Positions 31,103-39,246 of a stretch of 42,239 nt of DNA are shown in pieces. Under the pieces are notes generated by a model. It ran no database searches and had not been told where the DNA came from. It was given only the letters and a program-made list of their open reading frames with translations. Positions within the stretch are counted from its first letter, which is position 1. Each line of letters opens with the position of its first letter. Source of the DNA: an uncultured Shimia sp. (GTDB lineage Bacteria; Pseudomonadota; Alphaproteobacteria; Rhodobacterales; Rhodobacteraceae); the NCBI RefSeq assembly GCF_913054185.1, contig NZ_CAJXIV010000026.1, positions 1 through 42,239 on the forward strand. Reading direction: 5' to 3'. The translations under genes were made by a program, and so were the position numbers.

Positions 31103-31129
31103 TGTGTCAATTTATGTCCCATTTGTGTC
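31103..31129 (-). promoter_or_regulatory. Direct repeats overlapping a -35-like element upstream of the GST gene
   Basis: On the plus strand, TRTGTC occurs at 31103, 31113 and 31124 (10 and 11 bp apart), with another at 31077. On the minus strand the sequence includes a perfect TTGACA (31110-31105) that could be a -35 element for the GST gene, though the -10 is poor. The array looks like a helical-phase operator. The binding protein is unknown. Confidence 0.35.
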
Positions 31130-31152
31130 CCCTGTGCCAGACTATTTGCCAC

Positions 31153-31584
31153 CTAAGCAACCACCCGTTCTGTCATATAGTCCGCCAGCCGGTCCTGCAT
31201 CATCGGCACCACATTGCTCATCCGCAAAAACCGCGCCACATCCCACATCCGCCAGGCCTGCCCCTCATCGCCAAGACGAATGCGGTTGATGTCCAAATCC
31301 GGCAGCTCCGCGACAAAGAACCAAGTTGTGGAGTCTCCATCGAGATCAGAGATATACTGCCGTTTCCAGAGCAGATCTGCCTCACTCAGCGAAAGCGACA
31401 GCTCTTCTTTTAGTTCCCGCAACACACAAGCCTCAGGGCTCTCCGTGCCTTCGCGGCCACCGCCGGGCAAATCCCACATATCCGGATAAGGAATTTCAGG
31501 GTCCGGGTCGCGCAGGATTGAGACCAGCCGATCCCCCGTCAAAAGCGCCAGCTTGGCCCCGTGAAACGCCTCAGTGTCCTGCAT
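31153..31584 (-). CDS. Nudix hydrolase
   Basis: This 143-residue Nudix protein has the box at about residues 41-64: Gly-Gly-Gly-Arg-Glu-Gly-Thr-Glu, then Arg-Glu-Leu-Lys-Glu-Glu, with Ser replacing the usual Gly near the end. The metal-binding glutamates are all present. Trp-Asp-Leu-Pro-Gly-Gly precedes the box as in many nucleotide-type members. The substrate is unknown. The ATG at 31584 is chosen because family similarity begins there. The frame continues upstream to 31641 without a better start. It lies between the GST gene and amiC on the same strand. Confidence 0.85.
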   Translation of the reverse strand: MQDTEAFHGAKLALLTGDRLVSILRDPDPEIPYPDMWDLPGGGREGTESPEACVLRELKEELSLSLSEADLLWKRQYISDLDGDSTTWFFVAELPDLDINRIRLGDEGQAWRMWDVARFLRMSNVVPMMQDRLADYMTERVVA

Positions 31585-31700
31585 CCTGTCCGCCTTATGT
31601 GCCCAAGTATTTGGGCCCACTCGACAAACTCTCACGATCAAAGGAAAGCGGTTTCCCGCCCGCGACGAGAAACTGGCGAGGCTCCGCCTACGGACCTAGC

Positions 31701-32930
31701 CTATTGCCGGACTAACGCGCGTGCCGCCTTGTCTTCCACAACCCAAGCCAACAGCCCGTCGCGCAACCCCGCCGCCATGGCTGCCCGCCAGCCCGCGTCC
31801 TGCAAATTGGCCAAGTCTTGCTGGCTCGACATAAACCCAAGCTCCACCAGAACCGACGGCACATCCGCCGCTTTCAACACAGAAAACCCGCCAGTTCTCA
31901 ACGGCTTCCGGTTTAACCTCACCGTGGTTTTCTTGAGCGCCCCCACCAAAGTTTCTGCCAACATCATCGTGCGGGGTTCGGTCTCTAGCCGCGCCAGGTC
32001 CAGCAACACATCGGTCACTTCGTCATCTGTGCCCGACAAGTCCACACCGGACAGAATATCCGCCCGATCATGGCGCTCTGCCAACAAGGCTGAGGCGGTA
32101 TCACTGGCCTCTTCCGACAGCGTGTATATGGTCGCGCCTTTGGCATTGCCCTGGCTCAAACTGTCCGCATGTAACGAAATAAACACATCCGCCTGCGCCT
32201 GATGGGCAATCGCCACCCGGCCCTCCAATGAGACAAACGCATCTTCATCCCGGGTTAGCACCACCTCAAAGCCGCCCGCGCGCCGCAGCACATCGCGCAG
32301 TTCGCGGGCAAACAGCAGCATCAGGTCTTTCTCCTGCGCGTCGCCCCGCTCCGCCCCCGGATCAATGCCACCATGGCCTGGGTCAATCACCACCACAGTG
32401 GGCGCCCAGTCCGGCCGCGCCTCCCGCGCCACCGCGGTTGTGTCCGCAGGCTCCGGCAAATCCCAGCGCGGATCATGTGGCGCGCCTGCCGCCCTGGCAA
32501 ACGCCAGCGTGTCACTTTGGACCAACACCAGCTTCAACTGCGCTTGCCCCGTGGCTTCGGTCACGGTCATGCCCGCGCTTTCCACCGCAAAGGGTCGCGC
32601 CAGGTCCAGCACCATACGGCTCCAACCTGGCCGATACGCCCCAAACCGCACCGCCTCCACACCGTCCACCGCGCCAAGCGCGTCCGCTGTCAGATCTTCC
32701 CAGTCAATCTCTTTGAAATCCAGCACCACCCGGCGCGGCTCATCCAACGTAAACACCCGCCACGGCACGCCTTGGCTCAAGCTCAACGTCAACTCCGCCG
32801 CCCCACGCCAGCCCTCAGACAGACCACTCTCCGCTTTGTCCAGCCGCGCCAGCGCCGAAAATTCCCGCTCCTGCGCCGAGGCCGCTCCGGCCAAAACCAT
32901 CACAATAAAAGCCCAAAACACTCTGCTCAT
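31701..32930 (-). CDS. amiC: N-acetylmuramoyl-L-alanine amidase with AMIN domain
   Basis: This periplasmic zinc amidase splits peptidoglycan during cell separation. The 409-residue protein has a Sec signal (cleavage near Ala-Ser-Ala19), an AMIN septum-targeting domain at about 25-135, a linker, and an Amidase_3 domain at 178-395 with zinc ligands His186 (Asp-Pro-Gly-His-Gly-Gly), Glu200 and His254, and catalytic Glu363 (Val-Glu-Leu-Gly-Phe). A helix at about 275-330 fits the regulatory helix controlled by EnvC-like activators. The ATG at 32930 follows an AGGGCGG site. It normally neighbours mrcA in this group; three other genes lie between here. Confidence 0.94.
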   Translation of the reverse strand: MSRVFWAFIVMVLAGAASAQEREFSALARLDKAESGLSEGWRGAAELTLSLSQGVPWRVFTLDEPRRVVLDFKEIDWEDLTADALGAVDGVEAVRFGAYRPGWSRMVLDLARPFAVESAGMTVTEATGQAQLKLVLVQSDTLAFARAAGAPHDPRWDLPEPADTTAVAREARPDWAPTVVVIDPGHGGIDPGAERGDAQEKDLMLLFARELRDVLRRAGGFEVVLTRDEDAFVSLEGRVAIAHQAQADVFISLHADSLSQGNAKGATIYTLSEEASDTASALLAERHDRADILSGVDLSGTDDEVTDVLLDLARLETEPRTMMLAETLVGALKKTTVRLNRKPLRTGGFSVLKAADVPSVLVELGFMSSQQDLANLQDAGWRAAMAAGLRDGLLAWVVEDKAARALVRQ

Positions 32931-33007
32931 GCTGCCGCCCTGCCCGCTGTTGCGCGTCTTCTTTGGCCACACGTTACATCAGCACGCCGCCCATCACCAC
33001 GCCGCGC

Positions 33008-33067
33008 TTTCTCTTTCGCAAAATACCTTGGGGGAGTCGCCAATTGGCGACGGGGGCAACGCCCCCG
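33008..33067 (-). repeat. Two-hairpin 3'-end element, copy B (after aminotransferase)
   Basis: Read leftward from the aminotransferase stop: a GC hairpin (33052-33066, GGGGGC/GCCCCC), a second hairpin (33036-33051, GTCGCC-AATT-GGCGAC), and the conserved tail CCCAAGGTATTT (33021-33032 reversed) followed by an A/G-rich stretch. It shares architecture and the 12-base core with copy A at 23195-23257, while the second hairpin differs in sequence but keeps its pairing. Confidence 0.65.
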
Positions 33068-33079
33068 CACCGTCAAACG

Positions 33080-34231
33080 TCACACAAACCCACGCGCGGC
33101 CATAAACACCTTCAGTCGCGCCAGACCTTCTTCAATATCTGCCGTGCTGCGCGCATAAGAAAACCGCAAGGTCTGATGCCCGCGCACCGGATCAAAGTCC
33201 AACCCCGGCGTCACCGCCACGCCGGCTTCGTCCAAAATCTCGCGGGCAAAGGCCACGCTGTCCTGGGTAAAGGCGCTCACGTCCACATAGAAATAAAACG
33301 CCCCATCCGGCGGGGCAAATTTGGTGAAGCCCGCCTTGGGCAAGCCTTCCGCCATCAAGGCCCGATTGGCGCGATACACCACCATATTGGCCTCCAGCTC
33401 TTTGGGACAATCCATCGCAGCCAAAGCCGCCACCTGGCTCGGATGAGACGCACAAATGAACATGTTCTGCGCCAAGCGCTCGATCTTGCGCACGTGGTCT
33501 TCTGGCACCACCATCCAGCCCACGCGCCAGCCGGTCATGCTGAAGTATTTGGAGAAGCTGTTGATCACGTAACAGTCGTCCGTCAACTCCAGCGCCGTGA
33601 CCGCCTTGGCCTCATATTCAATGCCGTGATAAATCTCGTCGCTGATAAAGGCCGCGTCTTTCTCACGACACAGGTCAATCAACGCACCCATCGCCCCACT
33701 GTCCAACATCGTCCCGGTCGGGTTGGCTGGTGACGCCACCATCAACCCTTCAAAGTCCAAGCTGCGCAGATCATCCGGCACCGGCTGCAACCGGTTCTCT
33801 GGCGCGGTCTGCACATCCAGCGGCTGCAAACTCAACGCCTTCAGGATCTGCCGATAGCTGGGATAGCCCGGAGCGCCAATTGCCACCCGTTCACCTGCAT
33901 CAAACAGCGCCGAAAACGCCAGCAAAAACGCGCCTGACGAACCCGGCGTGACAATCACCCGGCTCGGATCAAGGTCCACATTGTACCATTCCCCATAAAG
34001 CTGTGCGATCCGCGACCGCAGCGCGGGCAGGCCCAAAGCAACAGTGTATCCCATGGCGTCATCCGCCATCGCCTTGGTCAGCGCGGTGCGCGCCCCTTCG
34101 GGGGCTGCCGTGCCCGGCTGGCCCACTTCCATATGGATGATATGGCGCCCGTCTGCCTCGGCCTGACGCGCCGCCTCCATCACATCCATCACAATAAAGG
34201 GATCAACCGCCCCACGCCTTGAAGTCCGCAT
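33080..34231 (-). CDS. Class I/II pyridoxal-phosphate aminotransferase
   Basis: This 383-residue fold-type I aminotransferase transfers an amino group between an amino acid and a 2-oxoacid. The PLP Schiff-base lysine is Lys228 (Asn-Ser-Phe-Ser-Lys-Tyr-Phe-Ser-Met-Thr-Gly-Trp-Arg). The cofactor-binding Ala-Ser-Pro-Ala-Asn-Pro-Thr-Gly lies at 166-173 and Ser-Asp-Glu-Ile-Tyr near 197-201; a C-terminal Arg (Leu-Arg-Phe-Ser-Tyr-Ala-Arg) would bind the carboxylate. The amino-acid specificity is not clear. The ATG at 34231 has an AGGAAC site 9 bases upstream. It is divergent from the M48 protease gene, with only 23 bases between start codons. Confidence 0.92.
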   Translation of the reverse strand: MRTSRRGAVDPFIVMDVMEAARQAEADGRHIIHMEVGQPGTAAPEGARTALTKAMADDAMGYTVALGLPALRSRIAQLYGEWYNVDLDPSRVIVTPGSSGAFLLAFSALFDAGERVAIGAPGYPSYRQILKALSLQPLDVQTAPENRLQPVPDDLRSLDFEGLMVASPANPTGTMLDSGAMGALIDLCREKDAAFISDEIYHGIEYEAKAVTALELTDDCYVINSFSKYFSMTGWRVGWMVVPEDHVRKIERLAQNMFICASHPSQVAALAAMDCPKELEANMVVYRANRALMAEGLPKAGFTKFAPPDGAFYFYVDVSAFTQDSVAFAREILDEAGVAVTPGLDFDPVRGHQTLRFSYARSTADIEEGLARLKVFMAARGFV

Positions 34232-34254
34232 CAATTTCGTTCCTATTGTCGCCC

Positions 34255-35619
34255 ATGAGGTTTCACCGCGAAATGACGGCGCCGTCAATCACCGCTTTGC
34301 GCGCCCGCGTCGTCACGCTGCTGACGGCGCTTGCGCTTGTGATGCCCTCAACCGCCGCTCACGCCGTGTCTCTGCTGCGCGATCCGGACATCGAACATGC
34401 CCTGCAACGTATGGCAGCGCCTGTGTTGTATGCGGCTGGCCTTGGTGACAACATCAAAATCCTGATGGTGGACGACCAACGATTGAACGCCTTTGTGCTT
34501 GATCACGGCCATATTTTTATCAACTCCGGCATGATCATGCGCATGAACACGCCCGAGATGCTGCAATCTGTTATCGCCCACGAAGCCGCCCACATCGCCA
34601 ACGGTCATATCGCGCGGCGCATGGCCAACCTTGATTCGGCCCGCACCACCGCAGGTCTTGGCCTTGCGCTTGGCTTGGCAGCTGCCGCAGCCTCAGGGCG
34701 CGGTGACGTTGGGGCCGCGCTGGCGTTTGGCACGCAAAGCTCTGCCCTGCGACAATTTTTCGCCCACACCCGGGCTGAGGAATCCTCCGCCGACCAATCC
34801 GGCATCCGCTACCTGGCCAGCGCCGGTATCGACCCGTCTGGCACATTGGAGGTGCACCGCCTGTTTGAAGGGCAAGAGTTGCTGGCCTCTTCGCGCCAAG
34901 ACCCCTACATGCGCTCCCATCCGTTGACCCGAGATCGCCTGCGCGCAGCGGAAGGCTTTGTCACCGGCTATGCAGGTACCGCAAAACCGCAACCGGAGCT
35001 GGATTACTGGTATGATCGCGCCCGCGGCAAAACCACTGCTTTCCTCCGCCCCACCAAATGGACCCTGGCTCGGTACAAAGAAAGCAAAGCTGAAGACGTG
35101 CGCCACATGCGCCTGGCCGTGGCTTACCACCGTCAGCAAAACGCCGCCAAAGCGGTCTCCCACATCAATCAGGCCCTCGAAACCCGTCCCAACGACCCTT
35201 ATTATTACGAGCTCAAAGGCCAAATCCTACTGGAAAGCCGCCAATTCCAAAACGCCGTAAAGGCTTATAAAAAGGCATCTGACCTCGCACCGTCCAACGC
35301 GCTGATCCTTGGCGGCCTGGGCCGCGCCCTCTTGACCGTGAATCAACCAAAGGAAGCGCTTCAATACCTAGAGGCCGCCCGCGCCCGAGATTTCCGCGAT
35401 GCCCGCGTGTTGCGTGATCTCGGCTCCGCTTATGCCCAAACCGGCCAACACGGCATGGCCTCGCTTCTGGCCGCCGAACGCCACGCCCTCGCCAATCGAT
35501 TGGACGACGCAGAAATCCACGCCCGTCGGGCCATGGCCCGCTTGCCGCAAGGCTCCAGTGCCTACCGTCGGGCAGACGACATCGCACGCGCTGCCAAGCG
35601 CCGCAAAGACAAAAAGTAA
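34255..35619 (+). CDS. M48 metalloprotease with TPR repeats (BepA-like)
   Basis: This 454-residue periplasmic zinc protease resembles BepA (YfgC), which degrades or chaperones misassembled outer-membrane proteins. It has a signal sequence ending near Ala-Ala-His-Ala37. The catalytic motif is His109-Glu110-Ala-Ala-His113, with the third ligand in the Glu176-x3-Asp180 segment. TPR repeats follow at about 285-440 (for example Asn-Asp-Pro-Tyr-Tyr-Tyr-Glu-Leu-Lys-Gly). The ATG at 34273 is an alternative start, and a longer frame begins upstream; none has a strong ribosome site. The DsbA-like gene starts 11 bases after its stop, so both act in envelope protein folding. Confidence 0.92.
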   Translation: MRFHREMTAPSITALRARVVTLLTALALVMPSTAAHAVSLLRDPDIEHALQRMAAPVLYAAGLGDNIKILMVDDQRLNAFVLDHGHIFINSGMIMRMNTPEMLQSVIAHEAAHIANGHIARRMANLDSARTTAGLGLALGLAAAAASGRGDVGAALAFGTQSSALRQFFAHTRAEESSADQSGIRYLASAGIDPSGTLEVHRLFEGQELLASSRQDPYMRSHPLTRDRLRAAEGFVTGYAGTAKPQPELDYWYDRARGKTTAFLRPTKWTLARYKESKAEDVRHMRLAVAYHRQQNAAKAVSHINQALETRPNDPYYYELKGQILLESRQFQNAVKAYKKASDLAPSNALILGGLGRALLTVNQPKEALQYLEAARARDFRDARVLRDLGSAYAQTGQHGMASLLAAERHALANRLDDAEIHARRAMARLPQGSSAYRRADDIARAAKRRKDKK

Positions 35620-35630
35620 TGGAGATAAGT

Positions 35631-36434
35631 ATGAATAGAAATCTATTCGCAGGTATTTTGGCGGTCGCCGTGCCCATTGGATTGATCACCGCATACAATG
35701 TGGATCAAGCCCCCCCGGCAAAACCGGCCTACGAGGACTCAGCCAAATCCTCTCAGGGCGCACCTGCATTTGTTGCAGATCGCGAAACGTTCCGCTCCGA
35801 AGTCCGCGCCTATCTTCTGGAAAACCCAGAAGTGATCATGGAAGCTGTTGCTGTGCTGGAAGAGCGCAACGCCGCAGCGCAGGCCACGGCCGACATTGAT
35901 CTGGTGACTGCCAACGCGGATCGTCTGTTTGATGACGGTTACAGCTACGTCGGCGGCAACCTTGAGGGTGACATCACCATTGTCGAATTTGTCGACTACC
36001 GCTGTGGTTACTGCCGCAAAGCCCATGATGAGGTTGCGGAGCTGGTCAAAAGTGACGGCAACATCCGCTTCATTGTCAAAGAGTACCCCATCCTTGGCGA
36101 AGCCAGCGATCTCAGCTCCCGTTTTGCCATTTCTGTAAAACAAAAGCTTGGCGATGAGGCTTACAAACTGGCAGCCAACACCCTGATCAAAATGCGCGGT
36201 GACGTAAACGAAAAGTCCCTACGCAAGCTGGCCACAGGTTTGGATTTTGATGCGGACATGATCCTCGGACACATGGACGCGCCAGAAGTCGACAAAGAGA
36301 TTTTCACCACGCGCGGCCTCGCCCGCGACCTGAACATCACCGGCACGCCCAGCTTTGTCTTCCATGACGAAATGGTGCGCGGCTATGTGCCTCTGCAAGG
36401 CATGCAAGCAATTGTGAAAGACAAGCGCGGCTAA
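35631..36434 (+). CDS. DsbA family thiol-disulfide oxidoreductase (Com1-like)
   Basis: This 267-residue exported thioredoxin-fold protein probably oxidises or isomerises disulfides in the periplasm. It has an N-terminal hydrophobic segment at 4-22, a helical Ser/Ala-rich linker with a conserved Tyr-Leu-Leu-Glu-Asn-Pro-Glu-Val near 61-68, and the active site Cys125-Gly-Tyr-Cys128 preceded by Phe-Val-Asp-Tyr-Arg. The cis-Pro loop reads Gly-Thr-Pro-Ser-Phe. The ATG at 35631 follows GGAG at 6 bases; an upstream ATG overlapping the M48 stop (TAATG, 35619) is less likely. It is probably co-transcribed with the protease and ended by the terminator at 36458. Confidence 0.93.
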   Translation: MNRNLFAGILAVAVPIGLITAYNVDQAPPAKPAYEDSAKSSQGAPAFVADRETFRSEVRAYLLENPEVIMEAVAVLEERNAAAQATADIDLVTANADRLFDDGYSYVGGNLEGDITIVEFVDYRCGYCRKAHDEVAELVKSDGNIRFIVKEYPILGEASDLSSRFAISVKQKLGDEAYKLAANTLIKMRGDVNEKSLRKLATGLDFDADMILGHMDAPEVDKEIFTTRGLARDLNITGTPSFVFHDEMVRGYVPLQGMQAIVKDKRG

Positions 36435-36457
36435 TCCAGCCACCAACTCGACAGTTT

Positions 36458-36489
36458 AACACCGCAGCGCCCGCCGTTGCGGTGTTTTG
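36458..36489 (+). terminator. Terminator after the DsbA-like gene
   Basis: An 8- to 9-bp perfect stem (ACACCGCA / TGCGGTGT) is followed by TTTT, 25 bases after the DsbA-like stop. It faces the convergent ispG gene. The remaining bases up to 36643 hold only short GC palindromes with no gene. Confidence 0.85.
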
Positions 36490-36643
36490 CGTTGCAGCGC
36501 CCGTTGCGCAACGCCCGCTAGCGTAAAGCGCGAATTCCAAAAATTCGCACCTGCGCAAAACAGTCGTTATGCAGACACAATACCGACGTGCGAATCCACG
36601 TCAGCTTTGTGCCGTTAACCTTTGGAAAGATAGTGGCCTAGAA

Positions 36644-37771
36644 TTACTCCGCCGCGTCAGCGGCCTCCGCAACCTGGATCGCTGCCGCCTTCTTTTCCAC
36701 TTCCTCAACGATGTGCTCGACCATCGCTTCATTGGACATCTTGTGGCTTTGCTTCCCAGCCAAATAAACCATGCCAGAGCCAGCCCCACCACCGGTGAAA
36801 CCAACGTCCGTCATCAGTGCTTCACCCGGCCCATTCACCACGCAGCCAATGATCGAAAGGCTCAAAGGCGTATGGATATGTGCAAGGCGATTTTCCAATG
36901 TTTCCACGGTCTTAATCACGTCAAACCCCTGCCGTGCGCAGCTTGGGCAGCTGATGATATTCACGCCACGGTGACGCAATCCAAGGCTTTTGAGGATTTC
37001 AAATCCAACCTTCACCTCTTCCACGGGATCGGCACTCAGGCTGACACGCAGCGTGTCGCCAATGCCCATCCACAACAGCTGGCCAAGCCCAATTGCGGAC
37101 TTGATGGTCCCGCTGACAAAGCCGCCCGCTTCTGTGATGCCCAGGTGAATCGGCGCATCTGTGGCATCCGCCAGGATCTGATAGGCGGCTGCAGACATGA
37201 AGACATCGCTGGCTTTCACCGAAATCTTGAACTCGTGAAAATCGTTATCTTGCAGTATCTTAATGTGGTCGAGGCCGCTCTCCACCATCGCGTCGGGACA
37301 GGGCTCACCGTATTTGTCGAGCAGGTGTTTTTCCAGGCTTCCACCGTTCACCCCAATGCGGATCGAGCAGCCATGATCCTTGGCCGCCTTGATCACTTCT
37401 TTGACCCGCTTCTCATCCCCGATATTGCCCGGGTTGATCCGCAAACAAGCCGCCCCGGCCTCCGCCGCTTCAATCGCGCGTTTGTAGTGGAAATGGATGT
37501 CCGCCACGATCGGAACCGGGCTCTCTTTTGTGATTTCTTTCAGCGCCTTAGTCGCCGCGACGTCTGGCGCGGAAATACGAACGATGTCGGCCCCAGCCTC
37601 CGCCGCCGCCATCACCTGACCCAGCGTCGCTTTCACGTCGCCGCTGTCGGTGTTGGTCATGGTTTGAACCGCGATTGGCGCATCGCCCCCCACTGGCACA
37701 TTGCCCACCATGATCTGACGGGATTTGCGGCGCTCGATATTGCGCCAAGGGCGGATGTGATTCATCGACAT
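36644..37771 (-). CDS. ispG: 4-hydroxy-3-methylbut-2-enyl diphosphate synthase
   Basis: IspG (GcpE) reduces methylerythritol cyclodiphosphate in the sixth step of the MEP isoprenoid pathway, using a 4Fe-4S cluster. The 375-residue length is typical. The TIM-barrel N-domain contains Ile-Val-Arg-Ile-Ser and Arg-Ile-Asn-Pro-Gly-Asn. The cluster cysteines are in Ser-Cys-Pro-Ser-Cys-Ala-Arg and Gly-Cys-Val-Val-Asn-Gly-Pro-Gly-Glu, with that final Glu as the fourth ligand. The ATG at 37771 follows an AAGG site; the frame extends upstream to a GTG at 37789 and another ATG lies at 37765. It is downstream of rodZ but separated from it by a terminator-like hairpin. Confidence 0.97.
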   Translation of the reverse strand: MSMNHIRPWRNIERRKSRQIMVGNVPVGGDAPIAVQTMTNTDSGDVKATLGQVMAAAEAGADIVRISAPDVAATKALKEITKESPVPIVADIHFHYKRAIEAAEAGAACLRINPGNIGDEKRVKEVIKAAKDHGCSIRIGVNGGSLEKHLLDKYGEPCPDAMVESGLDHIKILQDNDFHEFKISVKASDVFMSAAAYQILADATDAPIHLGITEAGGFVSGTIKSAIGLGQLLWMGIGDTLRVSLSADPVEEVKVGFEILKSLGLRHRGVNIISCPSCARQGFDVIKTVETLENRLAHIHTPLSLSIIGCVVNGPGEALMTDVGFTGGGAGSGMVYLAGKQSHKMSNEAMVEHIVEEVEKKAAAIQVAEAADAAE

Positions 37772-37860
37772 ATCAAGGCCTTTCGCCACAGCAGGGATGG
37801 GTTTGGTGTCTGTCTATTCCCTTACGGGAAAAGGGGCAATGCGCGATGGCGCACAGACAA

Positions 37861-37881
37861 AGAGCGCCCCAAGGGCGCTCT
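37861..37881 (-). terminator. Hairpin terminator after rodZ
   Basis: A 9-bp perfect stem (AGAGCGCCC / GGGCGCTCT) with a three-base loop lies 37 bases beyond the rodZ stop. The minus-strand T-run is short (TTTG), so some read-through into ispG is likely. Confidence 0.6.
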
Positions 37882-37918
37882 CTTAACTGGTTGAATTCTT
37901 ATAGATATTTGAGCCGGG

Positions 37919-39136
37919 TCACTCGCCCGAAATCACCACATTCTGCGCCGCGGCCAAGGCCACTATCTTTGCCAATTCCGGATCATCGCTCAAATCCGCC
38001 ACCGCAAAGCTCTCTTTCAGGGTATCAGTGGCCAGCGCAAGATTGCGCACCGTACCCGTGCCTTCGCCTGCCGGTCCGTACAACTCACCGTTCACCTTGA
38101 AGTATACAGAGCCCGACATGCCAGCCCGCAGAGTTGGCGGCTCTTCCGTGGCTGGAAGGACATACTCTTCACCCGCATCGAGGATTTTCTCAAACAAAAC
38201 AGAGCCATCCGCCGCACGCACTCGCACCCAAGCAGGACGCACCGCCATGAGGACCAGCTCAGGCGCATCATCCTCAACCACCTTTGGCACCGGCAACGTA
38301 TCCGCCACAGGCAAAGTCATTGCTACGGCTGCGGGAAGTTCAGGCGTAAACACCCCAACATTGTTTGGGTTCAGCTGCGAAATAGGTGCATCCCGCGCCA
38401 CCAGTACAGGCACATCCAGCGCCTGTGGGCGATACAAACGGTCCAACGCATCAGAGGGGGCAAACACACCCGCTCCTGCCGTGGCCACACCAGTTGTTGC
38501 TTCAGTCTCTGACGTCGCAACAGGTGCACGCCCTGCCCCATCCAGAGGATCGAGATCACTCAACACCACCGGAGACTGCTCCACCGGAGCCAGGGTAACT
38601 CGTTGAATTTCATTCAGAACTGACCAACCGCCGTAGCCGATACCTGCAATCAGTGCGACCAGCACCAGAGAGGAGCCCACTGCTCGCATCTCTACCCGAG
38701 ACAACAGCGATTCCTGCATCGGTGTAAACGGCGTGTTGGAGGAAGAGAACGGGTCATGCCCGGTCATGGCAGGCGCAACAGTCTCAGTCTTGCGGACGCC
38801 AGACGCCTCCGCCGACATACCGTGCGCCGTGGTAAACCCACTCTCCGCACAGAACAGGCTGAACGTCTGTTCCGGGTCCATGCCAAGGTAACGCGCGTAC
38901 GACCGCACATAACCTGCAATAAATCCTGGAGTTTCAAACGCCGACGGGTCGCAATTCTCAATTGCAGCCACATAACTTGCGCGGATTCGCAACTCGCGCT
39001 GCACATCCAAGAGCGACTTCCCCAAAGTCGCTCGTTCGCCGCGCATCATGTCGCCAAGTTGCACGTCAAAATCGTCGTACCCTTTCGGGCCTTCGTCTAC
39101 CGCTTCGGTATTGCGCTTGAATCTGCGCCCGATCAT
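37919..39136 (-). CDS. rodZ: RodZ-like cell-shape protein
   Basis: RodZ links the MreB cytoskeleton to the membrane in rod-shaped cells. The 405-residue protein has a cytoplasmic helix-turn-helix (HTH_25) at about 33-100 (Gly-Lys-Ser-Leu-Leu-Asp-Val-Gln-Arg-Glu-Leu-Arg-Ile; Phe-Ile-Ala-Gly-Tyr-Val-Arg-Ser-Tyr-Ala), one membrane helix at about 154-172, a long Pro/Ala/Thr-rich periplasmic linker, and a C-terminal DUF4115-type beta domain at about 293-375 (Ala-Trp-Val-Arg-Val-Arg-Ala; Gly-Ser-Val-Tyr-Phe-Lys-Val-Asn-Gly). In databases it is often labelled only as a helix-turn-helix protein. It is upstream of ispG, an order common in this family. Confidence 0.88.
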   Translation of the reverse strand: MIGRRFKRNTEAVDEGPKGYDDFDVQLGDMMRGERATLGKSLLDVQRELRIRASYVAAIENCDPSAFETPGFIAGYVRSYARYLGMDPEQTFSLFCAESGFTTAHGMSAEASGVRKTETVAPAMTGHDPFSSSNTPFTPMQESLLSRVEMRAVGSSLVLVALIAGIGYGGWSVLNEIQRVTLAPVEQSPVVLSDLDPLDGAGRAPVATSETEATTGVATAGAGVFAPSDALDRLYRPQALDVPVLVARDAPISQLNPNNVGVFTPELPAAVAMTLPVADTLPVPKVVEDDAPELVLMAVRPAWVRVRAADGSVLFEKILDAGEEYVLPATEEPPTLRAGMSGSVYFKVNGELYGPAGEGTGTVRNLALATDTLKESFAVADLSDDPELAKIVALAAAQNVVISGE

Positions 39137-39191
39137 CCCACTGGCCTCTTATTGCATCGCCGGTCCTGAAAGTCCCCGATTCGAACCGATC

Positions 39192-39225
39192 CCCTTGTTA
39201 GGTATGAATATAACACAAACAAGGG
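39192..39225. other. Inverted repeat upstream of rodZ
   Basis: An 8-bp perfect inverted repeat (CCCTTGTT / AACAAGGG) with an 18-base AT-rich spacer lies in the 110-base gap between hemA and rodZ. It may be an operator around the rodZ promoter or a weak end signal for hemA. Nothing else is seen in the gap. Confidence 0.35.
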
Positions 39226-39246
39226 TTTCTACACTAAGAAGTCATC

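Noticed and set aside
36569-37894. 441-codon open frame antisense to ispG
   Set aside because: Overlaps all of ispG, which has its full set of iron-sulfur ligands; the antisense product has no coherent domain.
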